A stretch of DNA of 64,000 bases from Sinorhizobium kostiense (GTDB lineage Bacteria > Pseudomonadota > Alphaproteobacteria > Rhizobiales > Rhizobiaceae), in NCBI RefSeq assembly GCF_017874595.1, contig NZ_JAGILA010000002.1:1178001-1242000 (forward strand), written 5' to 3'. Each line of letters begins with the position of its first letter. The stretch's first letter is position 1. Below are positions 63,189 through 64,000 of this stretch, piece after piece. Made by a program: the position numbers and the translations under genes. The notes beneath the pieces were generated by a model, which was given only the letters and a program-made list of their open reading frames with translations, searched no databases and was not told the origin of the DNA.

Positions 63189-64000
63189 TCACATCAACAG
63201 ATAGGCCCAGGCGGAAACGCTGACGACGCCGAGCGCCGTCGTCAGCGTGATCGTCGATGAGGCGAGCGCGTGGCCGACATTGAAATGATTGGCGATTAGC
63301 CAGGCATTGACGCCGGTCGGCACGGACGAGGTCAGCACCAGCGCCGCGGTCCAGCTCTCGCTCAGTCCGAGAAGATGGCAGGCGGCGAATACCACCCCCG
63401 GCAGGACCAGGAGCTTCAGGGCGCTGGTAACGGTGGCAAGCCCGGTATTGCCTGCGAGGCCGTATCTGTTGAGCGCCATGCCGATCGAGACCAGCGCGGC
63501 AGGCGCGGCAACACCGGCAAGCTGATCGACAACGATCTTTGCCGGCCCGCCGAGCGGCTGGCCGACAAGATGGAAGAGCGCGCCGAAGGCAAGCCCGATC
63601 ACCAACGGATTGCGGACGAGATTGCGCGCGACCCCAACAAGCAACCTGGCGAGGCCTTGCCCCGGCTTGCCGCTCGTCTTGCGTTCAGCCCGCTCCATGA
63701 ACACGGTCCCGGCGATCATCATCACCGGCAAGTGCACCGAAAGCAGGATCGACAACGCCACGACCCCCTCCTCGCCGACAACCCGGGAAACGAGCGGCAG
63801 GCCGATGAAAACGGTATTGGCGAAGGCGGACGAGACGCCTGCGAGCACGCCCATGCGCGGATCACGGCCGAAGCCGAGGGTGGCGGCGAGATGACCGATG
63901 GTCCAGGTGACGGCCACCCCTGAGAAATAGGCAAGCCAGAGCGGCCAAGGCGAACCTTCCTTGAAATCCGCCTCGGCCAGGGTGCGGAAGAGCAGGACCG
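63189..64000 (-). CDS. auxin efflux carrier (AEC) family transporter (partial, cut by window edge)
   Basis: C-terminal part of a permease of the AEC family; the frame is open to the last base (270 residues visible of about 310-320 expected). Visible hydrophobic segments include GVLAGVSSAFANTVFIGLPLVSRVVG in two parts, VALSILLSVHLPVMMIAGTVF, NPLVIGLAFGALFHLVG, PAALVSIGMALNRYGLAGN and VLTSSVPTGVNAWLIANHFNVG. The last is the conserved segment with the Pro-Thr-Gly bend of the family. Bacterial members move carboxylates such as malate or malonate; the substrate here is unknown. Its start lies to the right of this window, and it is convergent with ilvE. Confidence 0.9.
   Translation of the reverse strand, partial: VLLFRTLAEADFKEGSPWPLWLAYFSGVAVTWTIGHLAATLGFGRDPRMGVLAGVSSAFANTVFIGLPLVSRVVGEEGVVALSILLSVHLPVMMIAGTVFMERAERKTSGKPGQGLARLLVGVARNLVRNPLVIGLAFGALFHLVGQPLGGPAKIVVDQLAGVAAPAALVSIGMALNRYGLAGNTGLATVTSALKLLVLPGVVFAACHLLGLSESWTAALVLTSSVPTGVNAWLIANHFNVGHALASSTITLTTALGVVSVSAWAYLLM

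Overview
The window is about 62% GC and densely coded. Gene content and order point to an alphaproteobacterium of the Rhizobiaceae, most likely Sinorhizobium (Ensifer), and to a core chromosomal segment. The supporting signs are the syntenies rpsA-cmk-aroA, irr/fabA-fabB-fabI, rimP-nusA-ylxR-infB-rbfA-truB-rpsO-pnp and ffs-dnaX-ybaB-recR, a CP4-like class II EPSP synthase, an Irr regulator, and several intergenic mosaic repeats of the RIME type. I see no prophage, integrase, transposase, CRISPR array or plasmid function.

Layout. 1-4.5 kb (minus): pheT (cut by the window edge), pheS, rplT, rpmI and infC, the last with an ATT start codon. 4.7-8 kb: an alpha/beta hydrolase, a periplasmic transglutaminase-like cysteine protease behind a perfect CtrA box, and a cyclopropane fatty acid synthase. 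8.2-11 kb: the EF-P system, efp divergent from epmA-epmB. 11-19 kb: OmpA-type lipoprotein, ExoD-like membrane protein, a small monooxygenase behind a SoxR-type promoter, a deacetylase-family enzyme, GNAT and XRE-cupin regulator divergent from an MFS transporter, then lepA. 19-26 kb: small accessory genes (GFA, DoxX, SelW-like, RNase D-like, 2-hydroxyacid dehydrogenase), tRNA-Leu(CAG), a Gly/Tyr-rich exported protein and an unrecognised 523-residue acidic protein. 26.6-30.5 kb (minus): aroA, cmk, rpsA. 30.8-33.7 kb: acidic TIGR02300 protein, tRNA-Ala(GGC), cupin, YdcF-like and TRIC-like membrane proteins. 33.7-39 kb: irr, fabA-fabB-fabI, and an MFS exporter with a soluble C-terminal domain. 39-51.5 kb: the translation and RNA operon from rimP to pnp, interrupted by an HWE-type histidine kinase. 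51.8-58.9 kb: RsmC-like methyltransferase, lytic transglycosylase, recR, ybaB, dnaX, 4.5S RNA, a HIT protein and nudC. 59-64 kb: a 45-residue DUF1127 protein, pheA, kdsB, a membrane-anchored cytochrome c, a branched-chain aminotransferase and an auxin efflux carrier family transporter (cut by the window edge).

Most genes serve translation, RNA decay, DNA repair and replication, fatty acid synthesis and aromatic amino acid synthesis. The less ordinary material is mostly regulatory: the SoxR-type promoter, the CtrA box, a promoter plus terminator-like leader ahead of rimP-nusA-infB, competing hairpins between rplT and pheS, a dyad over the DUF1127 start codon, and several palindromic intergenic elements. 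I did not find a convincing new multi-gene system. The best candidates for new biology are the unrecognised gene at 24740-26311 and these regulatory sites. All promoter calls rest on reading -35/-10 spacing by eye and are predictions.
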